Counted from the stretch's first letter, positions 1-11,145 are shown. The stretch: 64,000 nucleotides of DNA from Darksidea phi (GCA_030770425.1 JASJFT010000157.1:1-64000), one strand, 5' to 3'. A program made the numbers and translations. The notes: generated by a model from the sequence alone, not told the origin.

Positions 1-9
1 GGGGGGGGG

Positions 10-137
10 CTGTGTAGGTACAGATCTACAGCTCCATTACCATGTATAAGGCGTAGGTAGTACCTCTACTGTGTACAAACTCCTGTTTCGCGCGGACCTT
101 ACAAAAGAGACTCCCACTATGAAAATCTAAACTAGAA
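10..137 (+). repeat. Dispersed retroposon fragment, copy R1
   Basis: This stretch matches two longer copies at 22901-23096 and 29136-29411. Shared blocks, in the same order, include CAGCTC, GTACCTCTACTGT, ACCTTACAA and the final adenine-rich AAATCTAAA-like end. The window edge may cut its 5' end; a run of nine G precedes it. The copy ends about 170 bases downstream of the RNase H-like gene's stop codon, which is transcribed toward it. Confidence 0.6.
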
Positions 138-307
138 TCTATAGCCATACGTCGCATCGCAGACAGCGCTTCAGACTCTGGGGACTGGTGTCATTGATAA
201 TTGATAAAAGCACCTGGAACGATTCCTGCATGAATATGGATTGGTGGGAGATTGACTGCTTCGGTTCATGCAAAGGGTGATGGAATTACCGCAACTGGCG
301 TAGGAGC

Positions 308-1181
308 TCAGCCTGAAACGGGTGCACCGCCTTGGCTACTAGTCTGAAGAGTGGCAGCGGAGGTCTCATTAGATGTAGTAGTGGCGCCGACTGTATTGTT
401 CTTTTTCCCTTTCTTAGATTTCCTCTTCTTTGTCTTCTTTGCTTCGCTGACTGGTCGGTCTTTATTCAAAAAGGGCATAAGACCTCTCTTTGCCATCCAC
501 ATGGCCTTTCTACTTGTAGATCAGCTCTGTGACATACTGGCAGTACCATTAGACTCACTTTGACCCTTTGGAAGCGAGCTTGTCGGCCGCCTCGTTACCC
601 GGATCGCCTGAATGACCCTTTACCCACCAAAAATGCGTACGCACACCGATCGTTTCTCTCTCTCTCATGCGGCCAAGGATCTTGTCAATGATGTCCTTGT
701 TGCTCACTTCCATAGGTTTTCCGGTTTTCCATTGCCGACACGTCCACCGCCTTGCCCAATCCGTCAAACAGCGGATTGTGTATTCCGAGTCGGTGTAAAT
801 GCGCATGTGGGTCGTTGGCGGTACTATGTAGATGGCACGACATACTGCTATCAATTCAGCACGTTGGTTGGTTGGCTGGCCGTTTCTGAGCGGCTCCGAA
901 ACGTTCCTGGTAGGTTTGAGTTATTTGTATATTGAAGGAGAGCATGCATGATACCTTCCATCCCTTGGTCCGAAATACACGCCCACACCCGCCACTGCGT
1001 TCGATTTTCCGTTACGAAATGCGCTGCCGTCAGTGTAGACCGCGACTTCTTCAGCTTCGCGTGTCTCAATCAATACATTATTCATGTTGAAAGTTACATG
1101 GGTCACTCCGCTGCAGGGTGCTTGAAGTACCAGAAGACGCGTGTTCCAAAGCGCGTTAGCACGAAAATGCGCACGAGGCAT
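308..1181 (-). CDS. RNase H1-like protein with basic C-terminal tail (3 exons)
   Basis: Predicted ribonuclease H that would cut RNA in RNA-DNA hybrids. Exons are 1181-955, 906-559 and 512-308; introns 954-907 (48 bp, GTATCA..CAG) and 558-513 (46 bp, GTGAGT..AAG, with CTGAT before it). The lengths sum to 780 nt, or 259 residues. All four metal-binding acidic residues of the DEDD core are visible: YTDGS, QRAEL, YTDSEY and GNEAAD. The first intron falls between FGPRDG and NVSEPL, and splicing rebuilds the usual RNase H1 glycine/asparagine stretch. Exon 3 adds a lysine-rich tail (KKTKKRKSKKGKK), perhaps nuclear-localising or nucleic-acid binding. The last splice uses an AAG acceptor and is the weakest part; without it the protein would stop at 555. 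Related domains occur in LINE elements, but no RT is attached, so a stand-alone gene is favoured. Confidence 0.75.
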
Positions 1182-1500
1182 GCTGTATGACGCGTGGAAT
1201 GGGGATTTTTGAGCCTTTGCATTCAGTCAACAAGTCGCGCTTGATTGCATCATGTGTGAAGGTAACGCGCGAGGCTCAACACCTTCCCACCGACCTCCTA
1301 CAGCATACTCGGTCTCGATGTATTGTCTGCTTTCGAGCACCCTGAGCAAGATGTAAGTGAGAGTGTACGGCATTCGACAGCACTAACCACGACCTGAATT
1401 ACATTATTCTAGGACTTAAAAATATTCTAGACGAGCACCGAGCAAATAGCTTCCATACCTTTATCAATACTGCAGATGCCAAGATAATTGCGTGTTCCCC
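1182..1500. other. Intergenic, no gene seen
   Basis: Upstream region of the RNase H-like gene. No open frame with recognisable protein features and no RNA gene was seen. Confidence 0.5.
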
Positions 1501-1569
1501 TATACAAGGCGGCGACGATCGTGCGGACTTTACAAAAGATACTCCCACTCTGCAAATCCAAAACAAATA
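1501..1569 (+). repeat. Dispersed retroposon fragment, copy R2 (3' end only)
   Basis: About 70 bases match the 3' part of the copies at 22901 and 29136: TATACAA, then a GCGGACTTTACAAAAGATAC block like their ACCTTACAAAAGGGACTC, then an adenine-rich end (CCAAAACAAAT). Only the 3' end is present, as expected for a 5'-truncated retroposed copy. With R1 it brackets the RNase H-like gene. Confidence 0.5.
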
Positions 1570-1802
1570 CAAGAGGGCGACTCTATCAGTACATACCTCT
1601 TCAGCGACTCCGGGGCAGGGAGGAGGCTCGTCTGCGACGCGCTCGAACCACGGAGCAGTATATTGGAGTAGTCGGATTAGGAATCATTCCAGAACATCGG
1701 GTTCTCGCGAAGGCCTGGCTGTTATAGCGCTTTAATTATAGGACATACAATTATGAACAACTGACAAACTGGTGGGGGTTTAATAACAAAACCCTCATAC
1801 TG

Positions 1803-2733
1803 ATGGAGCTGCCGCGTGAATTACGCTTTAAAATACTTAAAGAGCTTCTTGGACCATACATTTGGTACAGGCTTAAGTGACTCGCTGCCGGATCGCAACA
1901 ATCGCCACCAAGGAGCATCGAGCTCGTCCGAAGGGATACATAGTTTTGATAATGGAGGGCGTGGCGACACTGAACTAGCACCCTCGTCGCATTTTGTGCC
2001 TTGGCCTCGCGATGTCACCATATCACGCTTGACCTCCGACAATTATAACGAGCAGCTTAACCAGCGCGAACCTGGACCTATTATTGATGCTTCTCTTCGT
2101 GCAGCGAGAAGTTTACTCGCCGTTTGCAGAACTGTTCGTTACGAGGTCCAACAGATAATGTAGGAATCCTAGTTCACGTCTTTCGACAATATATCCATCT
2201 CGAGCGTGATAGTCCCACGGTTGTGTGCTATCTCCAAGTTTCGAACCCTTCCATAAACTTTACCTCAGTCTCAGCAATATAGAATATTTCCAATTCCTTG
2301 GGATCCAGAGCGTACCGGAAGCAGGGTTTTGTACTCCGATGCTCTTCGTCTTCAGCACGTAGGTACAATAGGATCAATACCCAGTCTAGAGCATTTACAT
2401 CTCTACTTTCGGCTACACCGTCCGATTATTTATGCGGACGATGTCTGGAACCTGGACCCCGGGTGGAACCTACGACAGTCCCCGACTACTGCAGTATCAT
2501 GTCGGAAAATTCCCGTGAATGGGTTCTTCACCTTTGCTTTCGAGCATCTCCGACTCATTCCACGGATCACTTTCTCCGGTCATATCAAAAAACAGCACGC
2601 AGTCGAAGTGGGAGAATATCTTCCTCGGTGGGTGCAAGGGCAGGGAACGAGATATGACAAACGAAGTCTAGAGTATCAAAGCTACACCTATGTCAAGTTT
2701 GTAACATCGCCTGTAGATTCATGGCTGACTTAA
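1803..2733 (+). pseudogene. Broken 2EXR/F-box-like gene
   Basis: The N-terminus reads MELPRELRFKILKELLGPY, the LPRELR...I signature that opens fungal 2EXR/F-box-like proteins. That frame stops at 1878-1880. A second frame continues with protein-like sequence (DASLRAARSLLAVCRTVR) and stops at 2161, with two more in-frame stops (2170 and about 2227). The same frame then reopens to 2733 (FTFAFEHLRLIPRITF). No clean splice sites bridge the breaks, so a decayed gene is more likely than an intron-rich one. An intact relative lies 0.5 kb away on the other strand (3226-4704). These proteins are a large, poorly characterised lineage-specific family in ascomycetes. Confidence 0.55.
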
Positions 2734-3225
2734 CTTGTTTTGACAGTGTGCATAGGCCACCTCCATGCTACTGTACACATCCATGTGACTGGTGAAACGT
2801 CCACGGCTCACATGCACGCCCCACAGAACGATCATCGGAATGGAACGGAGTCCATGATTGGAATTGCGAAGGCTAAAGAGTTGGCCTAGACTTTGGTACG
2901 CAGTGTTACGGGTCTGTTTGAGGAGAACTGGTTTTTGAAGCACTTTTCGCAACGTTCATTTTGCAATTCTCAGTAATCATACGGAATGTGCTAGTGGAAA
3001 CATGATGAAGCGGCGAAGTATTTCTCACCTGGCGCTCAAAGTCAATACGATTTGTTGGCACTGTGCGCTAGCAATTGCAGCCTCGAGGCGTCATGAACAG
3101 AGCTGCACAATGGAACTTTTGTTATTGACCTACACTACCCATTCTTGGCGCCCCTGATGTGAAACTAGATATGAAGAACTTCTGCATCAGTCGCAGCATG
3201 TCAGCCAGGTGAAATTGTCAAAAGT
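2734..3225. other. Intergenic, nothing recognised
   Basis: Lies between the 3' ends of the broken and the intact 2EXR-like genes (tail to tail). No supported gene or repeat. Confidence 0.5.
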
Positions 3226-4704
3226 TTAGTCATCTGATGGACGATGGAAGCGTTCATCGCATAGCACGCGCCACGGCGGGAGAGGCGCCTCAGTCTCAAA
3301 TCTGCTTGGTTGATGACTTGCCCACTGTGCTTCCCACTTCTCCAAAGACCAGCCTTCGTGCTCCTTAAGAATCTGCTCCACATCTTCTGCACTTCCAGCG
3401 CCGAAGTTGCAGCGGATGACGGATTGCCCGGTCGCTAGGTCTCCCATCGCTCGCGGAAGGCACTCGAATAAGAAGGCAGAATGTTTCCTTTTGTCAAACC
3501 AAGAGAGTGATGGAAACGATCTAGCCAGAGCAGTCTGCCATGCGGCATCGCGTTGCAACACCTGAAAAACCTGGCAAGATCTTTGTGGTGTCGGATCGCC
3601 ATCTATAGTCAAGGTAAAGGAGCGGGATGGCATACCAAGGGAGGATAATTCTAGAGCCTCAGAGATCCATGGTGCAATTGAGGCCGTAACGACGACGGCT
3701 TGGAGATAGGCAATCGACAATAGGAAATTTGTTGGACCCATTGGGAGTATGTTCCTCCAGAGACTGACTTTTCGCTCAATACGAAGTTTCGGGTTCTGCT
3801 GGCAGAACGCTATTAGGCCCCTCGCATGACATTCGGGAAATGCAAGCGCTTCATAATCCTCTAGCACCAGGACTTTTCGCATTCCTGAACGTGATTCGGA
3901 TGAAATAGACTCAAGGAATTTTATGCACGCACAAGCTGCCGAGAACCTATACCTCCTCTCACGGTAAGGGGGACTTAGAGAGGGGTTGAGATACCCCCAT
4001 GAGGCAAAGATTTCGCTTATGTCAACCGAATCGAGAACAGTCCAAGGGTCTGGATGGAGGGTCGCTACCTTCCTGGGCTCTGGGATAGTCCAGATATCGC
4101 CTTGTACCATGATCGATCGGCCAGAGACAACTTTGATGTAGTCAGGATGTGTAGAGAGACGTTCTAAAGTGAGGTGAATAAAATCCCGATACACCGAAGG
4201 TGTTTCGCCAATACTCATGCTCTCGATGTCGTCGATCTTTCCATGAAATCTCCAATAATCAAGCATTGGGCCAAAACGCGGGTGGATTCGAGCTATTTCT
4301 TCCGCCACTTCCGGAGTTATGAGCTGGCCAAGTTCATTTAGGAGAGCAATCTTGAGATCCCACAGACCACTGAAAGCGAAACGTTGAAGGCCGGTTCTTT
4401 CACCTGCTGTGGTCGAATACGAAGTAGAGAAAGTAACCGTATTGCATCCCAAAGCAAGACCTCGCATTTCTTGAGCGATCTGTCGGTTCGCGAGCATAAG
4501 CGACAGATTTACGTGCTCGCCATTCGCCCTAGTAAGCTTGTTTGTTTCGAAATTGTGCATGTACCCGTCCTTTGAATATACGTAGTTTTCGTAGATTTTG
4601 TCTCGCAGTTCACGCGGAAGATCGAGAAAGCTGAAGGAACAGAGAGATTTGCATGGGTGGACAGAGGATAGTTTCTTGAGAAGAGTGGCTGCATCCGAGC
4701 TCAT
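3226..4704 (-). CDS. 2EXR/F-box-like domain protein, intact
   Basis: Single uninterrupted frame of 492 residues. Residues about 25-45 read FLDLPRELRDKIYENYVYSK, the leading motif of fungal 2EXR/F-box-like domains, followed by NLSLMLANRQIAQEM, which fits the usual 'L..vcRqi..E' segment of the same families. The rest has no recognised domain, no signal peptide and no membrane segment. By analogy to F-box proteins it may recruit partners, but no function is established for this family. The start is the first ATG, 25 residues before the motif. No intron is needed. Confidence 0.75.
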   Translation of the reverse strand: MSSDAATLLKKLSSVHPCKSLCSFSFLDLPRELRDKIYENYVYSKDGYMHNFETNKLTRANGEHVNLSLMLANRQIAQEMRGLALGCNTVTFSTSYSTTAGERTGLQRFAFSGLWDLKIALLNELGQLITPEVAEEIARIHPRFGPMLDYWRFHGKIDDIESMSIGETPSVYRDFIHLTLERLSTHPDYIKVVSGRSIMVQGDIWTIPEPRKVATLHPDPWTVLDSVDISEIFASWGYLNPSLSPPYRERRYRFSAACACIKFLESISSESRSGMRKVLVLEDYEALAFPECHARGLIAFCQQNPKLRIERKVSLWRNILPMGPTNFLLSIAYLQAVVVTASIAPWISEALELSSLGMPSRSFTLTIDGDPTPQRSCQVFQVLQRDAAWQTALARSFPSLSWFDKRKHSAFLFECLPRAMGDLATGQSVIRCNFGAGSAEDVEQILKEHEGWSLEKWEAQWASHQPSRFETEAPLPPWRVLCDERFHRPSDD

Positions 4705-5383
4705 TTTCGCGGTATGAAGTGCGATAGTGTTGGGGAGAATGTAGGAGTAAGGACTGCCGAGTGCGTGTGGACACGTTTAGTAGCCGATCTTGGCAGTTCG
4801 ATTACGTCAACGATGTTTCCTCACTCGATTTTGATGTTCTAGATGCTCTTTTTTAGCGGGAGGGTACCGCATTTTTATTATTGTTTTTTAACACACAGGG
4901 GTATAAAGCTAAAATCCAAAAATTACACAAACAGGTACAGCCCTCTACCCGAGTTACACAAAAGCGTTGACGTATCATTTTACACAATTCGCGCGTTCGA
5001 CAGCCTTTGCGCTTGTTAGCTGAACCTGTTTTTGGAGTCGTGTAGCGAAAAAAAAAACCCCTTACGTGAACAGGCCCGGTGGCCCTTCAGACACACGATT
5101 GTCGCGTACTACTCAGGTCGTCTCGAAGGCCGAACCTAGAAATAAGTTAGCACTGCTTTGTGATTGCTGTAATCGCTGCAAATACTCACGGCGGAACCGC
5201 CAAGCCCCGATCAGGACCAGCAGCCTATCCTCGCGTTAGTGCACAATATCCACAGGTGGGATGCAGTACGGAACATGCCATGGGACGTTTCCACGAAATG
5301 GCCAGGTGTCGAACAGCCTGCACACAAGGACACTGAGTGCTCCCTCTGCTTCCTTACGCACACCTCCACTCGCTAAATACAAG
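4705..5383. other. Intergenic, divergent promoter region
   Basis: Separates the 2EXR-like gene (leftward) from the decayed gene at 5384 (rightward). Contains T- and A-rich tracts near 4850-4890 and 5048-5058. No gene, RNA or repeat recognised. Confidence 0.5.
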
Positions 5384-6021
5384 ATGACTTCCCACGCCGT
5401 CTTCGCAGATTACCACTTCGTTCCGCTTCAGCCCACGGGCATACCCGCACGCCGTGCCATCCTCCGTGACCCCAGAGTAGACGCCGCCCACGCACACGAA
5501 TATCCAGACTACGAACTCGATGATATCGTCGACCACGATCGTGCCTTCTGGAAGGAAGAATGTAGCAAGCTCGCAATCATGGAGCTACAGCTCGCGTATG
5601 TGGAGGGTCGGTTCGTGTACCTGCTGAATACACCACAGGCGGTGCCTTAAATACAGTCATTAGCTCTCCTTCTGTTTTACGTGTATTACCCCTTACTTAC
5701 AGGTTTATCAGCTCGGTGTCCGCTTGACATGCGTCAAGGCAGACAAGGATGACGAAAAGAACTTTCTTGGACAGCAGCTGTTAAGACTGAGCTGGCTTGC
5801 TAAGAATCTTGGGGTTCCACAGAAAGACGAAGTGGCGGATTTTCTGGAGAGGGATCTCTGGACGCTATAGTCCTTTGTTTTAGCAAGTGCACAGGAACGC
5901 AGAAAACAGGAAGACTTACAAGGAGAGTGTGGAGTACATGGCGAAGGTGCTTCGAGCTGTCCACGGGTTTCGAGACGTGAAGGAGATTGAAGAGATGAAG
6001 GCGAAAGCAATGAAGCAATAG
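5384..6021 (+). pseudogene. Small hypothetical gene, apparently frame-broken
   Basis: ATG at 5384 opens a charged protein (MTSHAVFADYHFVPLQ...). A plausible intron at 5642-5702 (GTGCCT..TTACAG, 61 bp) joins NTPQA to VYQLGVRLTCVKADKDDEK. The frame then meets TAG after FLERDLWTL (about 5868). Protein-like sequence resumes one base out of phase about 50 bases later (YKESVEYMAKVLRAVHGF...MKAKAMKQ) and ends with TAG at 6019-6021. No splice pair removes both the stop and the shift, so I call it a pseudogene; a sequencing error is possible. The product is unrecognised: small, soluble, with a helical charged C-terminus. Confidence 0.45.
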
Positions 6022-6672
6022 AGGGCCTGGTATCTGTTAGTGAGCTGTTGGGATCGCGATTATATGTATGAGCATACCGAAGCGGAGAAGGAGTCGGTGG
6101 TGTGGGGTGAGATTACTTGACTGTCAGCGAAACTATTTTACCTTAGGTAACAACCATCACTTACATGGAGGCTGTTCGATTCATGTGTGCAGACTATTTT
6201 GGAAGATTAATGTCAGCACGAGAAAGAGCAAACCGTCACGGGCAGACAACAGAACAGGGGTGCAGGATGAGCGCTATAACATGATTATGGTGCACACGTA
6301 CTTTGAAAGACAGCGGGGGGGAGAGGGGGGGGGAGGGGGGGAACGGCTGAGGTTCGTTAGCTACAGTGCCAGACACAGCAGTCAAAACAAAACAGCCCAC
6401 ACGTTATGCTGGGACTTACTTGTTGGCGTTTCGTGGTGGTTGCTTGGCGTTAACGTAGCGGAAATTGTCGTGGCATACTGGTCTAAAACTCGGTAGTTAG
6501 CGACGGAAGCGATACTAGCGAAGAAAACCCACCCTTTCCTATACTTTGGTTAGTAAGACCGAATGAGAGCACACAACAGAATGTCACACAAAAGAGTTTA
6601 CACAACGGCCTAAGCCTAAAAGGTAGAACGGGTGTGTATTAGCCACTACAACCGTAAGGAAGTCCTAGCGGT
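6022..6672. other. Non-coding; G-rich tract and likely 3' flank of the LINE-like gene
   Basis: Holds a G tract at 6315-6341 made of runs of 7, 9 and 7 G split by A or AGA. The 150 bases left of 6673 probably include the 3' untranslated part of the leftward LINE-like pol gene. I saw no clear poly-A end and no target-site duplication. Confidence 0.45.
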
Positions 6673-9600
6673 CTAAATTGGACGGCCCTGCACATTCCGC
6701 CCTCCTCTTGGAAACTGGTACTTTGGGTTGTCCTTGACAGAGTCGAACTGCTCGATTCCGAAGTATCGAATCCCCCATGCCGCTGCAGGCTCGCTATATA
6801 TAGTGACGAGCTGCTCCAAGGTGCAAAGGCCGACCTCAGCGGTCAAATGGTGTCGTTCCCTTTCCAAACCCTTGCAATGTAAGAACAGGTGTTCAGCTGT
6901 ATGCAAGTGCCCCTCGCAAAGCGGACAATTCGGACTCTCGGACAGCTTAGCAATGTCAGTATAACTGAATAGGCGGATTGTCTCTAGTGGGTGGACTTAT
7001 TACCTTCATTGAGCACAGATTGGCATTCAGTCCGTCATTGCCGGTCCTGATAGCAATCAGAAGAGTGGATTGCGCACTGTCCAACCCACTGTAAATCGAA
7101 AGATTATGCTCATGGAATAGGCCAAGATGTGCGGGAAAAAACTTCTTTGCACGCTGTGCACGAAGGCGTTGATACCAGTCCCATTCATCGGCGGCGGCGC
7201 TAAGCGCTATATCGTATTCGAACTCTTTAATACGAGCATTTCGTAACTTCGGGCTCAACCACATCTTCTCGAACCCTTCCGGTGTGGAGCGCAGCCGCAA
7301 TCGCTTCCGAATCTCTTGGTCATGAGCCAAAGTCAAGGCGTGTATTCGATGGTATGGGTTTTGCTTCAAGTCTGTCTTTCGTCTGTTCACCAAACCTGGA
7401 TGAAGAAACCGTTCCTCGCACATCTTCTGAGTCTCTGTGTTATAGAGAGCTTTGACTCGCTGTCCCATGGACCTGGCGTGAAGGGTTAGATGGATAGGTA
7501 AAACATGCATTTCCCTCTCTAGAACCTCGCAAGCGGTTTTCTTCCTGCCCCATGCCAACTGAAGCAGAACGTCTCGTTGCAGGTTTTTGAGCTCCTGCAA
7601 CACTTCTTGCGAAATTTGCCACTTCATCCTTGGTTCGCGATCCTTGACCGCGATTGGATCCTTTCCCGGAGTTCTGGTTCCGTCATAGACGAACCATACG
7701 GGACAAGCATAAGTGATAGTTGAAAGAATTTTCTCGTAGTATAACTGGCGTCGCGACAGGAAGTCCGCGCCCCAGGTTGGGCCTGTAAAGCTTCTAAAAT
7801 GAGATAAGTGATTCAAAACTTTTTCCGTGACCTAGCGCATAGGAGGTCAGCAAAACGAACATGATCGAGTGTAAATTAGTACCTACATGCTTTACATGCG
7901 CCTTCCAACTCAACTGCTTGTCGAATCTGACACCAAGGATTACGAGCGTCTCCGGCAATATCTCAACTTTTTGTTCATCTGTCAGGTTCTCGAAACCGGG
8001 AATGTCTGGCAGTAGTCTGCACTTGAGATCTGATGGCAGCCCAGGCTTAGCAAAGTGCATCATGTGATACTTTAGGAGCGAGAAAAAAAGGTTATTTGGG
8101 GTAGCCCAGGTGCAAAGCTCCTTATGGATATCAGCAATGACTTGACAGTTTGCCGCAAATGTGGGCGAGCCCACTAAAACGTAAGTGTCATCAATGTAGG
8201 CGAAACGTAGAACGTGGGTCGCGCAGTACCGTTTCGATAAACCTCCGAGCAGAGGGGCGACATAGAAGAGGAAAAGGATGGGCGAAAGTGGGCTTCCCTG
8301 TGGAATGCCTACATCAATGCAGTATTCTTTCTGTTTCGTGACCAGGAATACGGTCGGAAAGAAAAGACCGTACAAAGCGCACAATCCAGTCTGGTATGCC
8401 GCTTCTAGTCAAAGCCGCAAGTAATCTTTCCCGATCGACATGATCATAAGCCCCACTAAGGTCAAGGCCAAGTAAGCTTATCTTGTAGTGGTGAAGCCAG
8501 CCCCGATAGATTGTGTTCACCAAACCTTGCAATGCCTTTGTCGTATCTTTGCCTGGAGCGCCAAATTGGGTGGCAGGGAGAATTTCGGGATGCTCCAAAA
8601 CAAGTGTCTTCAAACGATTGGCTAAGGCTCTCTCAATTACACGTCCAACAATATTGAGGACGGCGATCGGTCGATAGGACGCAGGGTTGTTAGCCGGCTT
8701 CCCGGGCTTCAGGATCATCACCGTGATCGTGTCTTTGAAACGATCTGGATGGAGACCTAGGGCAAAACAGGCGTTGATTACATTCTCGAGGTAGGGTGCG
8801 ACGAATTTACGGCACATTTTGATGGCTTCGTAAGCAACTTCGTCTGTTCCGAACGCTTTACGCGAAGGCAGCTCTTGAAGGAGTTCATCAATCTCATTTT
8901 TAACCCTCCCTCTCGCGAGAGATTGAGGAGATAAAAGCTGTTTTCGTGACGAATCTGCCACGGGGGGGTTGATTATGGGCGCATTCTCGGCGAAGTCGTC
9001 GTTGTCTGTTGCCTGAGACTCTCGTTGTCGTGCACTAAGCGCAGATCTCTGCTATTGTGGTAGCAAAGCTAGTTAGTACTGACTATTGGGAGAAGCTTTT
9101 ATAGTGACATACACCGGAAGACTTGTCCGAAGAAGCTGCGCTCCCTGATGGGACGCTGCCATCGTCATCGGGCAACTTTTTTCTGACACGACCCCAGATA
9201 GTATGGACTAACCGGGTGGGTGTCACGCTTATCTGGCTCACAGGCTTCGGCAATTTCCATTTACTGGCCCGTTTTGCCAGTCTAACCACTCCGCCACGCC
9301 GCGGTGAAGCCATAACTGTCGCTACACAGCGCCAATTCAACACTCGCGACAGTCTGTCGGTCTTGTTGTCCGAAAATTTCTTCTGGAAAGGAAACAGACT
9401 TATAATAGGCACCAACTCTTCGATTGCTGGTTTCATGGCCTTGTCAATGATGTGAGAGAGCATGGCGTGGATGGCGTCGGCGTCGAGAAGGGGCTGGTTG
9501 GGATCGACAGATGCTAACCGTTCTTTGACAAATAGCTCGAACTCTGTGACGGGAGTCTTGCGGTAGATATACCGAATACCTGGATCTCGTTTTATATCGA

Positions 9601-10575
9601 ACTGGAAGGTGGTTTGTGAAACCCGATGATCGGATAGAAATCCAAGCAGTGCAAGAACACAGTGCTCTAAGAAGTGGTCGTAGAGGCCAGGGTCCACGAA
9701 CACTACATCAATCACGCTGGTGCCTTTACCAGTATCGTACTCGCCGCGGGAGTATGTAATCTTTCCTGGCTGGTTTACACAAATCATGCCAGCTTCCTGA
9801 GTTAGTTCATTCAACAACTTTCCGCCTTCGTCACTTGCGCCACCCTGGCCGGTCCATTGAGGGTCGTGAAGATTTGTGTCCCCTAACTAGGCTTCGACTA
9901 CGGAACGGCATTGCTTCACAAGCTCGCGTAAATTGATGTTCTTCTCGTGATTGTAGATGTTGTGGAAAGCCGCAGTACCAGCGGAGGTTTCGATGCGTAA
10001 CGTAGCCACGAGGCCACGATTCTCGTTGTCTGGCTCGGTGACACGCCACTGCGTGTCTGGAATACTACGGTGAACAAAAAAGGCGACCTTCACAAGCGGG
10101 ACGACTTCGTTTTTGGGCGGCTTAGGCTTACGATCGTACGGTCGACGGTATGGAGCATAGTTTGGATGGTCTTTGCTAGTAAGTTCTCTTGGTTCTGAAG
10201 GGCGACACCATCGAGCGTAAGCGGCACAAGAGATGAAAGCGAGGTGCGGTGGAGGGTCCCGAAAAGCAACCACATCTGGGAGCCGTTTTGCTTCGAAAAG
10301 GTGCTTGATGAGCTTCCTGAGTCGCTCCTCACTCATTTTTAAGTTGACGGACCATACAACGCAATTCCCGTCTGTTAATTCGACAATCTTAGAAGCTTCG
10401 AGCATTCTCCGCCGCCGAAACTGCTGCAACAGGGGTGGCGGATCTGACTGCTGAGTACGATTATTGCCAGTGCTGTGCTGCTGGGTTGGGAGGGCCTATT
10501 AGAGTAGGCACGTCAGCCATTGCGCACCCATCTATGAACGATGTGCTTTGATGAACGTACCGGTGAGCTACCCAT
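6673..10575 (-). pseudogene. LINE ORF2-like gene (endonuclease + reverse transcriptase), 5 exons, one stop and one frameshift
   Basis: Exons 10575-10561, 10495-9113, 9051-7887, 7831-7004 and 6945-6673 encode about 1,220 residues. Introns: 10560-10496 (GTACGT..CTGAC..TAG), 9112-9052 (GTATGT..TACTAAC..TAG), 7886-7832 (GTAGGT..CTGAC..TAG), 7003-6946 (GTAATA..CTGAC..AAG). Domains in order: EEP endonuclease (LGDTNLHDPQW, then SDHRV); reverse transcriptase with motif A (LDLSGAYDHVD), motif B (GIPQGSPLSPILF) and motif C (FAYIDDTYVL); thumb; and a C-terminal CPLC..H..H..HC finger. No RNase H domain follows. Two defects remain after splicing: TAG at 9887-9889 just before LGDTN (a C-to-T change from CAG would explain it) and a one-base frame change near 8367 between SFLSDR and VFLVTKQKE. 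The polymerase residues themselves look intact. It is Tad-like in general organisation; clade assignment needs a tree. Confidence 0.75.
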
Positions 10576-11145
10576 ACCGGCTCTGATGCTCTGCGAGGAA
10601 CTAATTAGACAACTGATGGATGGTTATAGTGGTTATGCAGATTCGTACCTCTTTCACAGGGGATTTTCCTGATCGCGTCGCCCTCTTGGTGACGCCCATA
10701 CTGACAGCTGCGATCAGTGTTTGGATCTATCACCGGAGGAGTACCTGCACATTGCGACCTGCATCAGAAGTTTTTTTTCCACATATTAGGAATAGAATGG
10801 TTCCATCGTCTTTATGAAAGCTCCGAGCAAACTCTAAAAAGCCACGAAGCTCGTGTAAGGAGGCTTTCAGCTCGCATTCCGGTCTGCCGGCCACATATCT
10901 GAGCCATACTCGCCGAAGGAGTAAGCGTTTCCGGTTTGGCACCCTTTCCGGCCCAGGGAATGCTCTGTTCATTGCTACATTCCAGTTTCTGACCGAGTTT
11001 TAGAGGCATGGGTCGCCTGCCGGCTCTAATGACGTGCTACACACATACCTAAAATCGACTTAGAGATGGTAGTAAGCCAATGCCAAAACAGAATACAAGT
11101 GAACGTCCCACTATGCTTATATGACATTCACATTCCGGACACATA
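10576..11145. promoter_or_regulatory. Interval between the divergent pol-like and gag-like genes
   Basis: Left part of the sequence shared by both 5' ends. On the minus strand a further possible 5' exon is hinted by a GTACGA...CTAATTAG pair (about 10600-10648), but its frame does not join cleanly, so I left it out. No other gene recognised. Confidence 0.35.

Noticed and set aside
1..10. Run of G at the window start as a telomere or assembly end
   Set aside because: A single homopolymer, not a TTAGGG-type array.
6673..6945. C-terminal Cys/His segment of the pol-like gene as a separate small gene
   Set aside because: It joins in phase to the RT gene after removal of 6946-7003 and is the usual C-terminal finger of LINE ORF2 proteins.
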